Assembly (NCBI GenBank): GCA_963776505.1
Contig: CAVZNH010000055.1
Coordinates: forward strand, 11,345-75,344
Source of the DNA: JAMXLO01 sp963776505
GTDB lineage: Bacteria > Pseudomonadota > Alphaproteobacteria > Acetobacterales > Acetobacteraceae
Length of the DNA: 64,000 bases
Direction: 5' to 3'
Below are positions 19,556 through 29,373 of the stretch, in pieces. The first letter of the stretch is position 1. Each line of letters opens with the position of its first letter. The translations under genes and the position numbers were made by a program. The notes below the pieces were generated by a model. That model was not told the origin of the DNA, did no database searches, and saw only the letters and a list, made by a program, of their open reading frames with translations.

Positions 19556-20524
19556 ATGCCGATCGACCCGGTACACCTGCCGCTCGGCCATCTCCCCAAC
19601 ACGCGCTACCCGGACCCGCGTGTCGAGCAACTGGACAAGCGTTTCAGGCGCCAGGGCAACGCCGCGATCGAGCGGATCGCGCACGGCTTCCGTTGGGCGG
19701 AGGGACCGGTCTATTTCCGTGACGGCGGTTACCTGCTCTGGAGCGACATTCCGAACAATCGGATTATGCGCTGGCTGGAAGACGACGGCCACGTCAGCGT
19801 CTTCCGCCCCAACTCCAATTACTCGAACGGCAACACGCGCGACCGTGAAGGCCGGCTGGTGACCTGCGAGCACGATACGCGGCGGGTGACACGCACCGAA
19901 TACGACGGCAGCATCACCGTGCTGATCGACCGCTACGATGGCAAGAAGCTGAATGCCCCGAACGATATCATCGTGGATTCCACAGGCGCGGTCTGGTTCA
20001 CCGATCCCGGCTACGGGATCGACGGCGAGTACCAAGGCCACAAGGACGAGTTTGAACTACCAGGCCATGTCTACCGCCTCGATCCCGCAAAAAAGACGGC
20101 CACCGTTGTCGCCGATGATTTCGTTCGCCCGAACGGACTTGCATTATCGCCGGACGAAAGCCTGCTGTACGTGGTCGACAGCGGCGCCACACACGGCGGC
20201 CCGGCGCACATACGGGTCTTTGCCGTGGAGGACGGCAAGTGCCGCGGCGGCCGCATCTTTGCCGACGATTTCGCGCCCGGCTTCACCGACGGCCTGCGCG
20301 TCGATGCCGAGGGCAATGTGTGGTGCAGCATGGGCTGGGCCGACCCAGGTGAAGACGGCGTGCGTTGCTACGCACCGGATGGCGACCTCATCGGCAAGAT
20401 CCATCTGCCCGAGACCTGCGCGAACCTCTGCTTCGGCGGCAAGAAGCGCAACCGTCTGTTCATGTGCGCGAGCACGTCGATCTACTCTCTGTACGTTGAC
20501 GTGCAAGGCGCCCAGCTACCCTAG
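19556..20524 (+). CDS. SMP-30/gluconolactonase family protein
   Basis: A 322-residue six-bladed beta-propeller lactonase, probably opening a sugar lactone in a sugar catabolic route. Family features are RWAEGPVYFRDGGYLLWSD (metal-ligand Glu in AEGP), LNAPNDIIVDSTGAVWFTDP with its metal-binding Asn, RPNGLALSPDESLLYVVD, and FTDGLRVDAEGNVWCSMG with the catalytic Asp. No signal peptide is visible, so it is likely cytoplasmic. AGGAGG lies about ten bases before the ATG. It is divergent from the sugar ABC operon remnant; together they look like a former uptake-plus-catabolism unit. Confidence 0.85.
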   Translation: MPIDPVHLPLGHLPNTRYPDPRVEQLDKRFRRQGNAAIERIAHGFRWAEGPVYFRDGGYLLWSDIPNNRIMRWLEDDGHVSVFRPNSNYSNGNTRDREGRLVTCEHDTRRVTRTEYDGSITVLIDRYDGKKLNAPNDIIVDSTGAVWFTDPGYGIDGEYQGHKDEFELPGHVYRLDPAKKTATVVADDFVRPNGLALSPDESLLYVVDSGATHGGPAHIRVFAVEDGKCRGGRIFADDFAPGFTDGLRVDAEGNVWCSMGWADPGEDGVRCYAPDGDLIGKIHLPETCANLCFGGKKRNRLFMCASTSIYSLYVDVQGAQLP

Positions 20525-20557
20525 TCCTGGAACCATAGGACGGCGAAACATGTGGGC

Positions 20558-20644
20558 TGTCATTGCGAGGAGCGCGGCGACGAAGCAATCTCGGTCAAAA
20601 GTTCGCTCCATCGAACGAGATTGCTTCCTCGCTGCGCAATGACA
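20558..20644. repeat. REP/BIME-like inverted repeat
   Basis: The left arm (TGTCATTGCGAGGAGCG..., 20558-20593) and right arm (...CGCTGCGCAATGACA, 20616-20644) are inverted copies around a 22-base spacer. They share CATTGCGAG and GAAGCAATCTCG. The core resembles the widespread gcgaggagcgaagcgacgaagcaatc repeat of many bacterial genomes. It lies between the lactonase and grxC and could form a long hairpin that separates the two transcripts. Confidence 0.75.
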
Positions 20645-20686
20645 ATGTCGGCGTGATGCCCTTGCCGCCGGAAAAGGAAAAATAAC

Positions 20687-20947
20687 ATGGCCGAGATCGA
20701 GATCTACACCCAGCCCTGGTGCCCCTTCTGCGCCCGCGCCATCAGCCTGTTCAGCAGCAAGGGCGTGGCGTTCCGCGAAATCGACGCACCACACGGCTCG
20801 GCGGCGCGTGAGGAGTTGATCCGCCGGTCCGGCGGACGCACCACGGTGCCGCAGATCTTCATCGATGGTCGGCATATCGGCGGCTGCGATGATCTGCTGG
20901 CGCTGGACCATTCGGGCCGGCTCGACCCGCTGCTGCACGCCGGATAA
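20687..20947 (+). CDS. grxC: Glutaredoxin 3
   Basis: A small cytoplasmic thiol-disulfide oxidoreductase using glutathione to reduce protein disulfides. The 86-residue thioredoxin-like fold has the dithiol site CPFC (Cys12 and Cys15), the cis-proline TVPQIF and the glutathione-binding IGGCDDLLAL. The length and motif spacing match GrxC. The purine-rich leader GGAAAAGGAAAA supplies the ribosome site. The DUF1178 gene follows 70 bases later in the same direction, a common neighbour of grxC in alphaproteobacteria. Confidence 0.93.
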   Translation: MAEIEIYTQPWCPFCARAISLFSSKGVAFREIDAPHGSAAREELIRRSGGRTTVPQIFIDGRHIGGCDDLLALDHSGRLDPLLHAG

Positions 20948-21017
20948 CCACCCTATTGCCATCAGCCGTTGGCACTCCCTTGTCACGAATGCCAGAATTG
21001 GCCATCTAGGTTGTGCC

Positions 21018-21479
21018 ATGATCCATTACGACCTGCGTTGCAGCCAGGACCACGCGTTCGACGGCTGGTTCAAAGACAGTGCCGCGTTCGACCGGTTGGC
21101 GAAGCGCGGCATGGTGGAATGCCCGCATTGCGGCGACACCAAGGTTGAGCGCGCTCTGATGCGGCCCGCGGTCGGCAAGCGCGAGTTGCTGCCCGCCGCG
21201 CCAATCCCCGCGCCGCAGCCGCCTGCGCCACCCGACGCCGTTGCCGGCGGCCCGATGCCGGCGCACATGCGTGCCATGCTCCAGCGGATGCGCTCCGAGG
21301 TGGAAAAGCACTGCGATTACGTCGGCCCGCAGTTCGCCGAGGAGGCCCGCAAGATGCACCGTGGCGAGAGCGAGAAGCGTGGCATCTATGGCGAGACCAG
21401 CCCCGAGCAGGCCGAGGCGCTGGCCGACGAGGGCATCGAGATATCGCGCATACCCTGGGTCCCGCGCGCCGACGGATAG
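21018..21479 (+). CDS. DUF1178 family protein
   Basis: A 153-residue cytoplasmic protein of unknown function. It starts with MIHYDLRCSQDHAFDGWF, has a CPHCGD Cys pair near residue 38 (with Cys8 a possible zinc knuckle), a Pro/Ala-rich linker, and a C-terminal FAEEARKMHRGESEKRGIYG segment diagnostic of DUF1178. The ATG at 21018 gives the canonical N-terminus; the frame is open further upstream inside grxC but without similarity. It is probably co-transcribed with grxC. Confidence 0.88.
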   Translation: MIHYDLRCSQDHAFDGWFKDSAAFDRLAKRGMVECPHCGDTKVERALMRPAVGKRELLPAAPIPAPQPPAPPDAVAGGPMPAHMRAMLQRMRSEVEKHCDYVGPQFAEEARKMHRGESEKRGIYGETSPEQAEALADEGIEISRIPWVPRADG

Positions 21480-21486
21480 GCAGCCC

Positions 21487-23818
21487 TCAGCCGCCGATAT
21501 CGTCCGCCGCGCGCTGCAGTTCTCGCGCCAGGGAAGCCAGCAGGTTGCGGCACGTGGCGCCGTCGCCGATGCGGGCGGCAGCCTCCATTGCACCGGCCGC
21601 CTGCGCCAGCGCATGGGCGCCCACCGCCAGCGCGCCGCCCCTCAGGTTATGCGACGGCATCACCGCCGCGGATATCTCGTCCGAGACCTAGCGCCGCTTC
21701 GATCTCGCGCTCGTTCTGGCGCGCGGTGTTCAGGAACTCCATCAGCAGCGACCGCAGTGTCGCCTCATCGTCGCCAAGCCAGCTCCGCAACATCGGGCGA
21801 TCCACTACGGTGGTGGGCGGATCGACCGGCGGCGTCAGGGCAATCCAGCGACCGAGCGTTGCGCTGAGCCGCGCGATCGCCACCGGCTTGGCCAGATAGG
21901 CGTCCATGCCGCCCTCCAGGCATCGCTCCTCCTCCCCGCGCATGGCATTCGCGGTGACCGCAACGATGGGAGTTCTGACGGCGCCAACTGCTGCTTCCCG
22001 CGCACGGATCTCGCGGGTCAGCGCATACCCGTCCATTCGCGGCATGTGCATGTCAGCCAGCACGACGGCATAGCGACCGGGCTGCCACAGCGACAGTGCC
22101 TCTACGCCATCGACCGCAACATCGACCGTCAGGCCCAGCAGGCCGAGCAGGCCTGTCATGACCTGGCGATTCACCGGATGGTCATCGACCACCAGCACGC
22201 GGCTGCCGGTCGCGCAGACGGCAGGCAGCGGCTTCGGAGAATTGACGGCGGACAGCGCCAGTGCCTCAGGTGCGGCACGCAGCCGCAGCGTGACGGTGAA
22301 CACCGAGCCGATGCCCGGGTTGCTCCGCACCTCCACGTCACCATCCATCAGCTGCGCGAGCCGCCGCACGATCGAGAGACCAAGGCCGCTGCCACCGAAC
22401 CGGCGCGTGGTCGAGCTGTCGGCCTGGGCGAATGGCTGGAACAGTCGCGCCCGTTCGTCTGCACTGATGCCGATACCGGTGTCGGTCACCTTCAACGTCA
22501 CGTCATGCCGGCCCTCGCCAACCGGCGCCGACGTCGCGCTGACATGGACGCTGCCGGTCTGCGTAAACTTCACCGCATTGCCGAGCAGATTGAACAGGAT
22601 CTGGCGCACCCGCACCGGGTCGCCGATCAGCGCGTCGGCCGAAGCCTGGCGCAACCTCCATAGTGAAGCGCAGTCCTTTGGCGGTGGCCTGCGGCCGCAG
22701 CGCCTCGACTGTCCCGCCCACCAGTTCGGACAGCGAGAACGGCGTCTCCTCCAGATCGATCCGGCCAGCCTCGATCTTCGAGAAATCCAGCACGTCATCG
22801 ATAATGCGCAGCAGCGCCGATGCGGACGAGCGCATGGTCGCCACGATGGCACGCTGATCGCTGCTGATGCTCTGGTGCTCCAGCACTTCGAGCATGCCGA
22901 GTACGCCGTTCATCGGCGTGCGGATTTCGTGGCTCATGGTGGCGAGGAAGGTGGACTTCGCCTGGTTCGCCGCCTCTGCCTCGGCGCGGGCAGCCTCGGC
23001 GGCGTCGCGCTCAAGCGCCAGCTCTGTCTCGCGCTGCTTGAGTTCCGTGATGTCGCGCACCACCACCAGGCGGCTGTCGTCCGGCATGCGCAGGAAACAG
23101 CGCTCCACCCATGTGCCGTCGGGCCGCTGGCGAACCTGCTGGCGGCCGTCGGCGCGGGTGAACAGCGCGAACTGCGCCGCGACGTGCTCATCGGCCGTGG
23201 CGGCGGTGCGAGGCACCAGGTGGTTCTCGTACTGATACCGCCAGATGTTCTGCATCGTGCCCAGCGCGACGATGCGCTCGCGCGGAATGCTCACCAGCTC
23301 GAACATGGCCTTGTTCGAGGCGATATAGGTGCCATCTGCCTCCGCCGAACCCACACCGTCGCGCATGTTGTCGAGCAGCGCCTGCATATGTCGGCGGGTG
23401 CGTTCGGTCTCCGCACGCGCCGCCTGCAGCTCCGCGTCACGCTCCCTGCTTTCGGTGATGTCGGCGGTGGCGCCAACCAGGCGGTGGGCACGACCATCCG
23501 GGTGGCGCAGCGCTATGCCGTACTGGCGCACCCATCGCCACTCGCCCGCTGTGCCAAGATAGCGGTACTCGTGGTCGAGCCGCGGCGTTTCGCCCTTGAT
23601 ATGCGCCAGCAGCGCGGCTCGATGAGCCTCGAAATCGTCGGGGTGCACCACGCTCGCCCAGCCATCGGCGGTGTGCACCAACTTCGGCCTGCAGGCGCCG
23701 CACTTCGTGGCCCAGCGGCGGTCGGTCGAATCTCGCCGGTCTCCAGGTTCCAGTCGTAGACGGTGAGATTGATCGCCGCCAAGGCAAGCCGATGGCGCTC
23801 CCCATCCTCCGTGTCCAT
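21487..23818 (-). CDS. Hybrid sensor histidine kinase (PAS-PAS-HK-REC-Hpt), several frameshifts
   Basis: A cytoplasmic-looking hybrid kinase of about 775 residues. It starts at 23818 (MDTEDGERHRLALAAINLTV) with a PAS domain (VYDWNLETGEI, then VVHPDDFEAHR) and has a second PAS (ALLDNMRDGVGSAEADGTYI). The phosphoacceptor box is ATMSHEIRTPMNGVLGML, and the HATPase reads LLGNAVKFTQTG; DTGIGI; GGSGLGLSI. A receiver (VLVVDDHPVNRQ; VLADMHMPRMDG; AKPVA) leads to an Hpt domain whose His is in SHNLRGGALAVGA. Frame changes lie near 23735, 22650 and 21665, most fitting single extra bases. No transmembrane segment is visible. Confidence 0.82.
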
Positions 23819-23894
23819 CAGCGGCTCCGGGCATCCAACTTGGTTATCAAGTTGTAATAAAGCTCATATGCCACAACTAAGTTGCAATCGAAAC

Positions 23895-24681
23895 TCAGCC
23901 CTCGACGGCAACAAGGTAGTTGACCGAAAGATTGCGGCTGATGCCCCAGCGCCCGGTCAGCGGGTCGGCCACCAGGCCGGTGATGTCGGATACCCGCATC
24001 CCAACGCGCCGCAGCATGCCGTCGAGTTCAGCCGGCGTGATGAATTTGCGCCAGTCATGAGTGCCGATGGGCAGCCAGCGCAGCACGTACTCCGCACCCG
24101 ACCTTGGCGGCGAGGAATGACTGCGGCGTGCGATTGAGGGTCGAGAGGAACAGCTTTCCGCCCGGCGCAAGCAGCGCGGCGAGCGTTGCCAGGAACGCCG
24201 TCGGGATCGGGGACGTGCTCGATCACCTCCAGTGCCGTGATGATAGGGAAGCGCGCCGGCTCGGTCAGCAGGTCCTCGGCGACGCCGGTCCGATAGGCCA
24301 ACGGCAGGCCCTGGCCTTCCGCATGGGCACGCGCCGCCTCGATCGCCCCGCCGGCGGCATCCAGGCCCAGCACGTCAAAGCCCAGGCGAGCAAAGGCCTC
24401 GGCCGCCACCCCGGCGCCGCACCCGACATCAAGCAACCGTGGTCGGGTGGCAGCAGCGAAATACTCCCCCTCCCCTTGCGGGAAGGGGTGGGGGGAGGGC
24501 AGTGCGTCCAGCCCTCGCCCGATCGCAGCGGGGACTGGCTCCTGATCCGCGCCGCAATCCATGCCACCCGCGTCGGGTTCATCCGGTGCAGCGGCCGCAT
24601 CGGACCGTCCGGATCCCACCACCGCGCCGCGAGCGCGTCGAATTGTGCAACCTCCGCGGGCGAAACTGTCACGCTTGGCAT
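23895..24681 (-). CDS. ubiG: Ubiquinone biosynthesis O-methyltransferase, multiple frameshifts
   Basis: UbiG performs the two SAM-dependent O-methylations of ubiquinone synthesis. The start at 24681 reads MPSVTVSPAEVAQFDALAAR then WWDPDGPMRPLHRMNPTR, the UbiG N-terminal signature. The SAM site LLDVGCGAGVAAEAFARLGF, VLGLDAA and ALEVIEHVPDP follow in another frame, and the C-terminal FITPAELDGMLRRVGMRV and NLSVNYLVAVEG in a third. Frame changes cluster near 24545, 24215 and 24100. A dispersed palindrome (24464-24500) sits between the two N-terminal motifs, adding about 13 codons in the local frame. It is divergent from lysC. Confidence 0.8.
24464..24500. repeat. C/G-rich palindromic repeat inside ubiG
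   Basis: CTCCCCCTCCCCTTGCGGG followed by an AAGGGGTGGGGGGAGGG arm. This is the same family as the copies at 39573-39613, 47758-47797 and 49189-49226. In the ubiG frame it reads SPHPFPQGEGEY and lies between the N-terminal RMNPTR region and the SAM-binding motif, where UbiG proteins have a variable loop. Confidence 0.75.
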
Positions 24682-24744
24682 GGTTGCCCCTGTCGTTCCG
24701 CGCCAGTATGAACACCTGGAATCGATCACTGACAACTGGCTGGA

Positions 24745-25962
24745 ATGTCGCGAATCGTGATGAAGTTTGGCGGCACCTCTGTCGCCGACCTCGACCGCAT
24801 CCGCAATGCCGCGACTCGCGTGAAGCGCGAGGTCGATGCAGGGAACGAGGTCGCCGTCGTGGTGTCCGCCATGGCGGGGGTCACCAATCAGCTCGTGGCG
24901 CACTGCCAGGGTCTGTCGCTGCTGCACGACGCGCGGGAATACGACACGGTGGTCGCGACCGGCGAACAGGTGACCACCGGCCTCCTGGCGATCGCGTTGC
25001 AGGAGATCGGTGTCGAGGCGCGCTCCTGGCAGGGCTGGCAAATTCCGATCCGCACCGACAACGCCCACGGCAAGGCGCGCATCGCCGACATCGAGGGCGC
25101 CGAGTTGATCCGTCGCATGAAAGCGGGCCAGGTCGCCGTCGTGTCCGGTTTCCAGGGCGTCGGCACCGACAATCGCATCACCACCCTCGGCCGCGGTGGC
25201 TCCGACACGTCGGCGGTCGCCCTGGCGGCCGCATTGCATGCTGATCGCTGCGACATCTACACCGACGTCGACGGCGTCTATACCACCGACCCGCGCATCG
25301 TCCCGACAGCACGCAAGCTTGCGCGCATCAGCTACGAGGAAATGCTGGAACTGGCGTCCGTCGGCGCCAAAGTGCTGCAGACGCGCAGCGTCGAACTCGC
25401 GATGAACGAGCAGGTGCGGGTTCAGGTGTTGTCGAGTTTCGCCGACGTGCCGGGCACTTTGGTGGTGGACGAGGACGAGATCGTGGAAAAGCAGAATGTC
25501 TCCGGCATCGCCTATTCGCGTGACGATGCAAAGATCACGTTGCGGCGTGTGCCGGATCGGCCAGGCATCGCCGCCGCGGTCTTCGGCGCGCTCACCGACC
25601 ACAACGTCAATGTCGACATGATCGTGCAGAACGTTTCGGCCGACGGCATGACCGACATGACATTCACGGTGAGCAAATCCGACCTGCCGCGCGCGCAGGC
25701 GACGCTGGCCGAGGCACAGCCGCAGATCGGCTTTTCCGAGGTCCTGGCGGACCCCAACGTTGCCAAGATCAGCGTGGTCGGCGTCGGCATGCGCAGCCAT
25801 GCCGGCGTTGCCAACACGATGTTCCGCGCACTCGCCGACAAGGCGATCAACATCCAGGTCATCTCCACCAGCGAGATCAAGGTCAGCGTCCTCGTCGCCG
25901 CCGAATACACCGAGCTGGCGGTGCGCGCCCTGCACACCGCCTATGGTCTCGATGCCGCCTGA
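24745..25962 (+). CDS. lysC: Aspartate kinase
   Basis: Phosphorylates aspartate, the committed step to lysine, threonine, methionine and diaminopimelate. The 405-residue monofunctional enzyme has the signature VMKFGGTSVADLDRI at the start, VVVSAMAGVTNQL, the catalytic loop TTLGRGGSDTSAVALAAAL, and two C-terminal ACT domains (about 265-405; IAYSRDDAKITLRRVPDRPG; VGVGMRSHAGVANTMF) for feedback control. It is divergent from ubiG and overlaps the nitronate monooxygenase start by 11 bases, as a first gene of the plus-strand block. Confidence 0.95.
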   Translation: MSRIVMKFGGTSVADLDRIRNAATRVKREVDAGNEVAVVVSAMAGVTNQLVAHCQGLSLLHDAREYDTVVATGEQVTTGLLAIALQEIGVEARSWQGWQIPIRTDNAHGKARIADIEGAELIRRMKAGQVAVVSGFQGVGTDNRITTLGRGGSDTSAVALAAALHADRCDIYTDVDGVYTTDPRIVPTARKLARISYEEMLELASVGAKVLQTRSVELAMNEQVRVQVLSSFADVPGTLVVDEDEIVEKQNVSGIAYSRDDAKITLRRVPDRPGIAAAVFGALTDHNVNVDMIVQNVSADGMTDMTFTVSKSDLPRAQATLAEAQPQIGFSEVLADPNVAKISVVGVGMRSHAGVANTMFRALADKAINIQVISTSEIKVSVLVAAEYTELAVRALHTAYGLDAA

Positions 25963-27007
25963 CATCGCCATTCCCGACGTCGCCCCGACCGCGTCCCGCG
26001 CGGAACTGGACCGCCTGTGGGCGCGCGGCACCGCATTTCTCGGCTGCGAGGTCGCCATCCTGGGCGGCGCCATGAGCTGGGTCAGCGAACGGCACCTGGT
26101 GGCGGCCATCTCCAACGCAGGCGGCTTCGGTGTGATCGCCTGCGGCGCCATGGAGCCGGATACGCTGGCGGCCGAAATCGCTGGAACGCAGGCGCTCACG
26201 GCCCGGCCGTTCGGCGTCAACCTGATCACCATGCATCCGCGGCTCGACGCACTGATCCAGGTCTGTCTGGAGGCGGGCGTTGGACACATCGTGCTGGCCG
26301 GCGGGATTCCGCCTGGCGGTGCGGTGCGGGCGGTGAAGGACGGCGGCGCGAAGCTGATCGCCTTCACCCCGGCCCTGGTGCTGGCGAAGCGGCTGATCCG
26401 GTCGGGTGCGGACGCGTTGGTGATCGAGGGATCCGAGGCCGGTGGGCATATCGGTCCGGTGTCGCTGATGGTGCTGGCGCAGGAGATTCTGCCGCACATC
26501 CACGAGGTGCCGGTCTTCGTTGCGGGCGGGCTGGCTCGCGGCGAGGCAATCCTGGCATTGCTGGAGATGGGCGCGTCCGGAGCGCAGCTGGGCACCCGCT
26601 TCGCCGCCGCCACGGAGTCGATCGCGCATCCCAACTTCAAGCGTGCCTTCATCCGGGCAGCCGCGCGCGACGCGGTGCCTTCGGTGCAACTGGACGAGCG
26701 CTTCCCGGTGATCCCCGTGCGCGGTCTGGTCAACGAGGGGGTGAAGCGCTTCCTCCGCTTCCAGGCGGAAACGCGCGATCGTTTCGAGGCCGGTGAACTG
26801 ACCAAGGATGCGGCGCAGCTCGCCATCGAACATTTCTGGGCCGGGGCGCTGCGGCGCGCGGTGATCGACGGCGATATCGAGACCGGCTCGGTGATGGCCG
26901 GCCAGTCGGTGGGCATGGTGACGGCAGAGCAGCCGACGGCGGAGATCATCGCCACGCTGGTGGCGCAGGCCGTCGCCGCGCTGGTCGCGCGCAATCGCGC
27001 CACCTGA
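25952..27007 (+). CDS. Nitronate monooxygenase family flavoprotein
   Basis: An FMN-dependent TIM-barrel enzyme of the nitronate monooxygenase/2-nitropropane dioxygenase family, oxidising alkyl nitronates in characterised members. The 351-residue protein shows AILGGAMSWVSERHLVAAI, NAGGFGVIACG, PFGVNLITMHP, the phosphate-binding IEGSEAGGHIGP with the candidate catalytic His, and VFVAGGLARGEAILALLEMG. The start is within the lysC end (ATG 25952; a second ATG at 25943 is possible). Its stop overlaps the ptsP start as TGATG, so it is translationally coupled on both sides. Confidence 0.85.
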   Translation: MPPDIAIPDVAPTASRAELDRLWARGTAFLGCEVAILGGAMSWVSERHLVAAISNAGGFGVIACGAMEPDTLAAEIAGTQALTARPFGVNLITMHPRLDALIQVCLEAGVGHIVLAGGIPPGGAVRAVKDGGAKLIAFTPALVLAKRLIRSGADALVIEGSEAGGHIGPVSLMVLAQEILPHIHEVPVFVAGGLARGEAILALLEMGASGAQLGTRFAAATESIAHPNFKRAFIRAAARDAVPSVQLDERFPVIPVRGLVNEGVKRFLRFQAETRDRFEAGELTKDAAQLAIEHFWAGALRRAVIDGDIETGSVMAGQSVGMVTAEQPTAEIIATLVAQAVAALVARNRAT

Positions 27008-29333
27008 TGCCCACTCCCCGCCGGCTGCTGGCCAGACTGCGTGAGACGATGGCGCACGGCACCGCGCCATTGCAGGAGCTTGTCCATCTCGCGGCAGCGG
27101 AACTGGTGAGCGAAGTGTGCTCGGTGTACGCCGCGCGGCCTGGCGAGATCCTGGAGCTGGTCGCGACCGAAGGGCTCAACCCCAAAGCCGTCGGCCACAC
27201 CAGGCTTCGCTTTGGCGAGGGCATCGTCGGCCTTTGCGCCGCCACGGCGCAGGTCATGAACCTGCCGGACGCGCAGAACCATCCAGCTTTCGCGTATCGA
27301 CCGGAAACCGACGAGGAACCTTTTGCGTCCATGCTGGCAGCGCCGGTGCGGCGTGCCGGTCGAACTTTGGGCGTGGTCGCGGTGCAAAACCGCAACCCGA
27401 GGGGCTACTCGGAGGAGGAGGTGGACGAGCTGGAGACGGTGGCGATGCTGCTGGCCGAGGTGCTGGCGTCTGCCGGTGCCGCCGACAGCGCCGAGGAAGG
27501 CGTCGCGGCCACGGTGCCGCGCGTGTTCGCCGGAGCGACCTTGGTCCCCGGGATCGCCATCGGCCCGGTCGTGATGCACGGCAACCGTCGACGCCCGGTC
27601 AGGTTGCTGGCTGACGATCCGGAGGCCGAACTGGCGCGGCTGCACGAGGCCACGCAGCGCATGCAGCAGGGCGTCGATGAATTGATCGCCGGCGTGCCGG
27701 ATGGCTTGGCGAATGGTGCGGACGGGTCGGCATCGCGCGATGTGCTTCAGGCCTATCGCCTGATCGCCGCCGATGCCGGTTGGCTGAAGCGGGTCGCGGA
27801 GGTGATCCACAGCGGACTGTCTGCCGAAGCGGCGGTGCAGCGCGTCGCCGGCGAACTGCACGACCGCACGCGCCGCATAACCGACCCCTATCTGCGCGAA
27901 CGGCTCGCCGATCTCGAGGATCTGGCGGGTCGGCTGCTTGGCGCGCTGGACGGCGACAAGCCGCGCCCCACCGTGCCGCCACGGCGCCATCCTGCTCGCT
28001 CGCCGGCTCGGGCCGGCCGAGTTGCTCGAATGGCACGCCGCGGGCATCGCCGGCGTGGCGGTCGAGGAGGCCAGTCCCGCCGGCCATGCCGCAATTCTTG
28101 CGCGCGCGCTCGGTCTGCCGGCCGTGGGCGGCACCCGCGGCATGCTGGACTCGGCGGAGCCAGGTGACGAGGCGGTGGTGGATGCCGACGACGGCCAGCT
28201 CGTGCTACGCCCGGAGGCCGAGGTGCGGTCGACGTATCTCCGCGAGTTGGAGGCGAGGACCGCGTTGGAGGCCGGCTGGGCGCCGCTACGGACGCGGCCG
28301 GGTATCACCGCCGACGGCGTCAAGGTCAGCCTGATGCTCAATGTCGGCCTCACCATGGAGGTGGCGCAGCTCGACACCACCGGCGCTGAAGGTATCGGCC
28401 TGTACCGCACCGAGATCGGCATGCTGGCGCGTGGCGCGATCGCCGATGTCGCGGAGCAGGCGGCGAGCTACGCCCGCGTGCTCGACGCCGCCGGCGGGCG
28501 GCCGGTGCTGTTCCGCACGCTCGACCTGGGCGCCGACAAGCTGCTGCCCGGTGATGCGCCGGAGGAGGAGAACCCGGCGATGGGCTGGCGCTCGCTGCGC
28601 ATCGGCCTGGACCGCCCGGCACTGCTGCGCCGGCAGTTGCGCGCCCTTCTGCTGGCGGCTGGCGGGCGGCCGCTGTCGGTGATGTTTCCCATGGTCGCGA
28701 CGGTGGCGGAATTCCGCGCCGCACGCGCGCTGCTGCTGGCGGAGGCGCGGCGGGTCCGCCCTGCGCCCGGAGCGGCTCGATATTGGCACCATGCTCGAAG
28801 TGCCGGCGCTGATGTGGCAGTTGGACGAGCTGCTGCGCGAGGTGGACTTCGTATCCGTCGGCTCGAATGACCTGCTGCAGTTCCTGTTCGCGGCGGATCG
28901 CGGCACGCCCGCCCTGTTCAGCCGCTACGACCTGTTGTCGCAGCCGGTGCTGAACCTGCTCGAGTTCCTGCTGGAAAAGGCCCGCGTGGCCAAGGGCGGC
29001 AAGGGTGTACCAGTCTCGCTGTGCGGCGAGGCGGCATCGCGCCCGCTGGAGGCGATGGCTCTGGTCGGGCTTGGCTTCAAGAGCCTGTCGATGCCGGCGT
29101 CCGGCATCATGCCGATCAAGGCGCTGCTGGCTGACCTCGATTTGGGCGCATTCCGCCCCGTGCTGACGGCGATCAGACGCAACACCTCGGGGGCCGCCAG
29201 TCTCCGCGAGCCGATCAGCGTCTGGGCACGCGAACATGGTCTGGCGTCTGACAGAACAGTCAATTTTAACGATTTAATCGCGCATGCTTCAGTAAAGACC
29301 ATTCGACTGCGGACGCAAACAGAGTCACTGTAA
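27007..29333 (+). CDS. ptsP: PEP-protein phosphotransferase, nitrogen-type EI (PtsP), two frameshifts
   Basis: First enzyme of the nitrogen PTS: it autophosphorylates from phosphoenolpyruvate and passes phosphate to NPr. It has an N-terminal GAF domain (about 1-165), the EI N-domain with the phosphorylated His in GHAAILARALGLPAVGG, and the PEP-binding barrel (EGIGLYRTEIGML; FRTLDLGADKL; GWRSLRIGLDRPALLRRQLR; VSVGSNDLLQF) with the catalytic Cys in VSLCGEAASRP. Frame changes near 27975 and 28770 each fit one extra base; all catalytic motifs survive. The C-terminal 30 residues after VWAREHGL are unusual and more A+T-rich. Confidence 0.88.
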
Positions 29334-29352
29334 AGACGTTGATAGACAACAA

Positions 29353-29368
29353 GCCCGCATGTGCGGGC
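29353..29368 (+). terminator. Short hairpin after ptsP
   Basis: GCCCGCA and TGCGGGC form a perfect seven-base stem around TG, 20 bases after the ptsP stop and just before the rodZ start. There is no T-run, so it may be a weak terminator, a pause site or a structure near the rodZ ribosome site. Confidence 0.3.
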
Positions 29369-29373
29369 CCACC

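Noticed and set aside
22158..23759. 533-codon plus-strand open frame
   Set aside because: Antisense to the hybrid histidine kinase, which has all kinase motifs on the minus strand.
24700..24745. Riboswitch (lysine-type) before lysC
   Set aside because: The gap to ubiG is only about 60 bases, too short for a lysine riboswitch, and no conserved core is visible.
24265..28422. A 1385-codon open frame on the minus strand
   Set aside because: It lies antisense to lysC, the nitronate monooxygenase gene and ptsP, all with clear catalytic motifs; its product is Arg/His-rich and motif-free. Only its first-translated frame position at 24681 is reused, as the real ubiG start.
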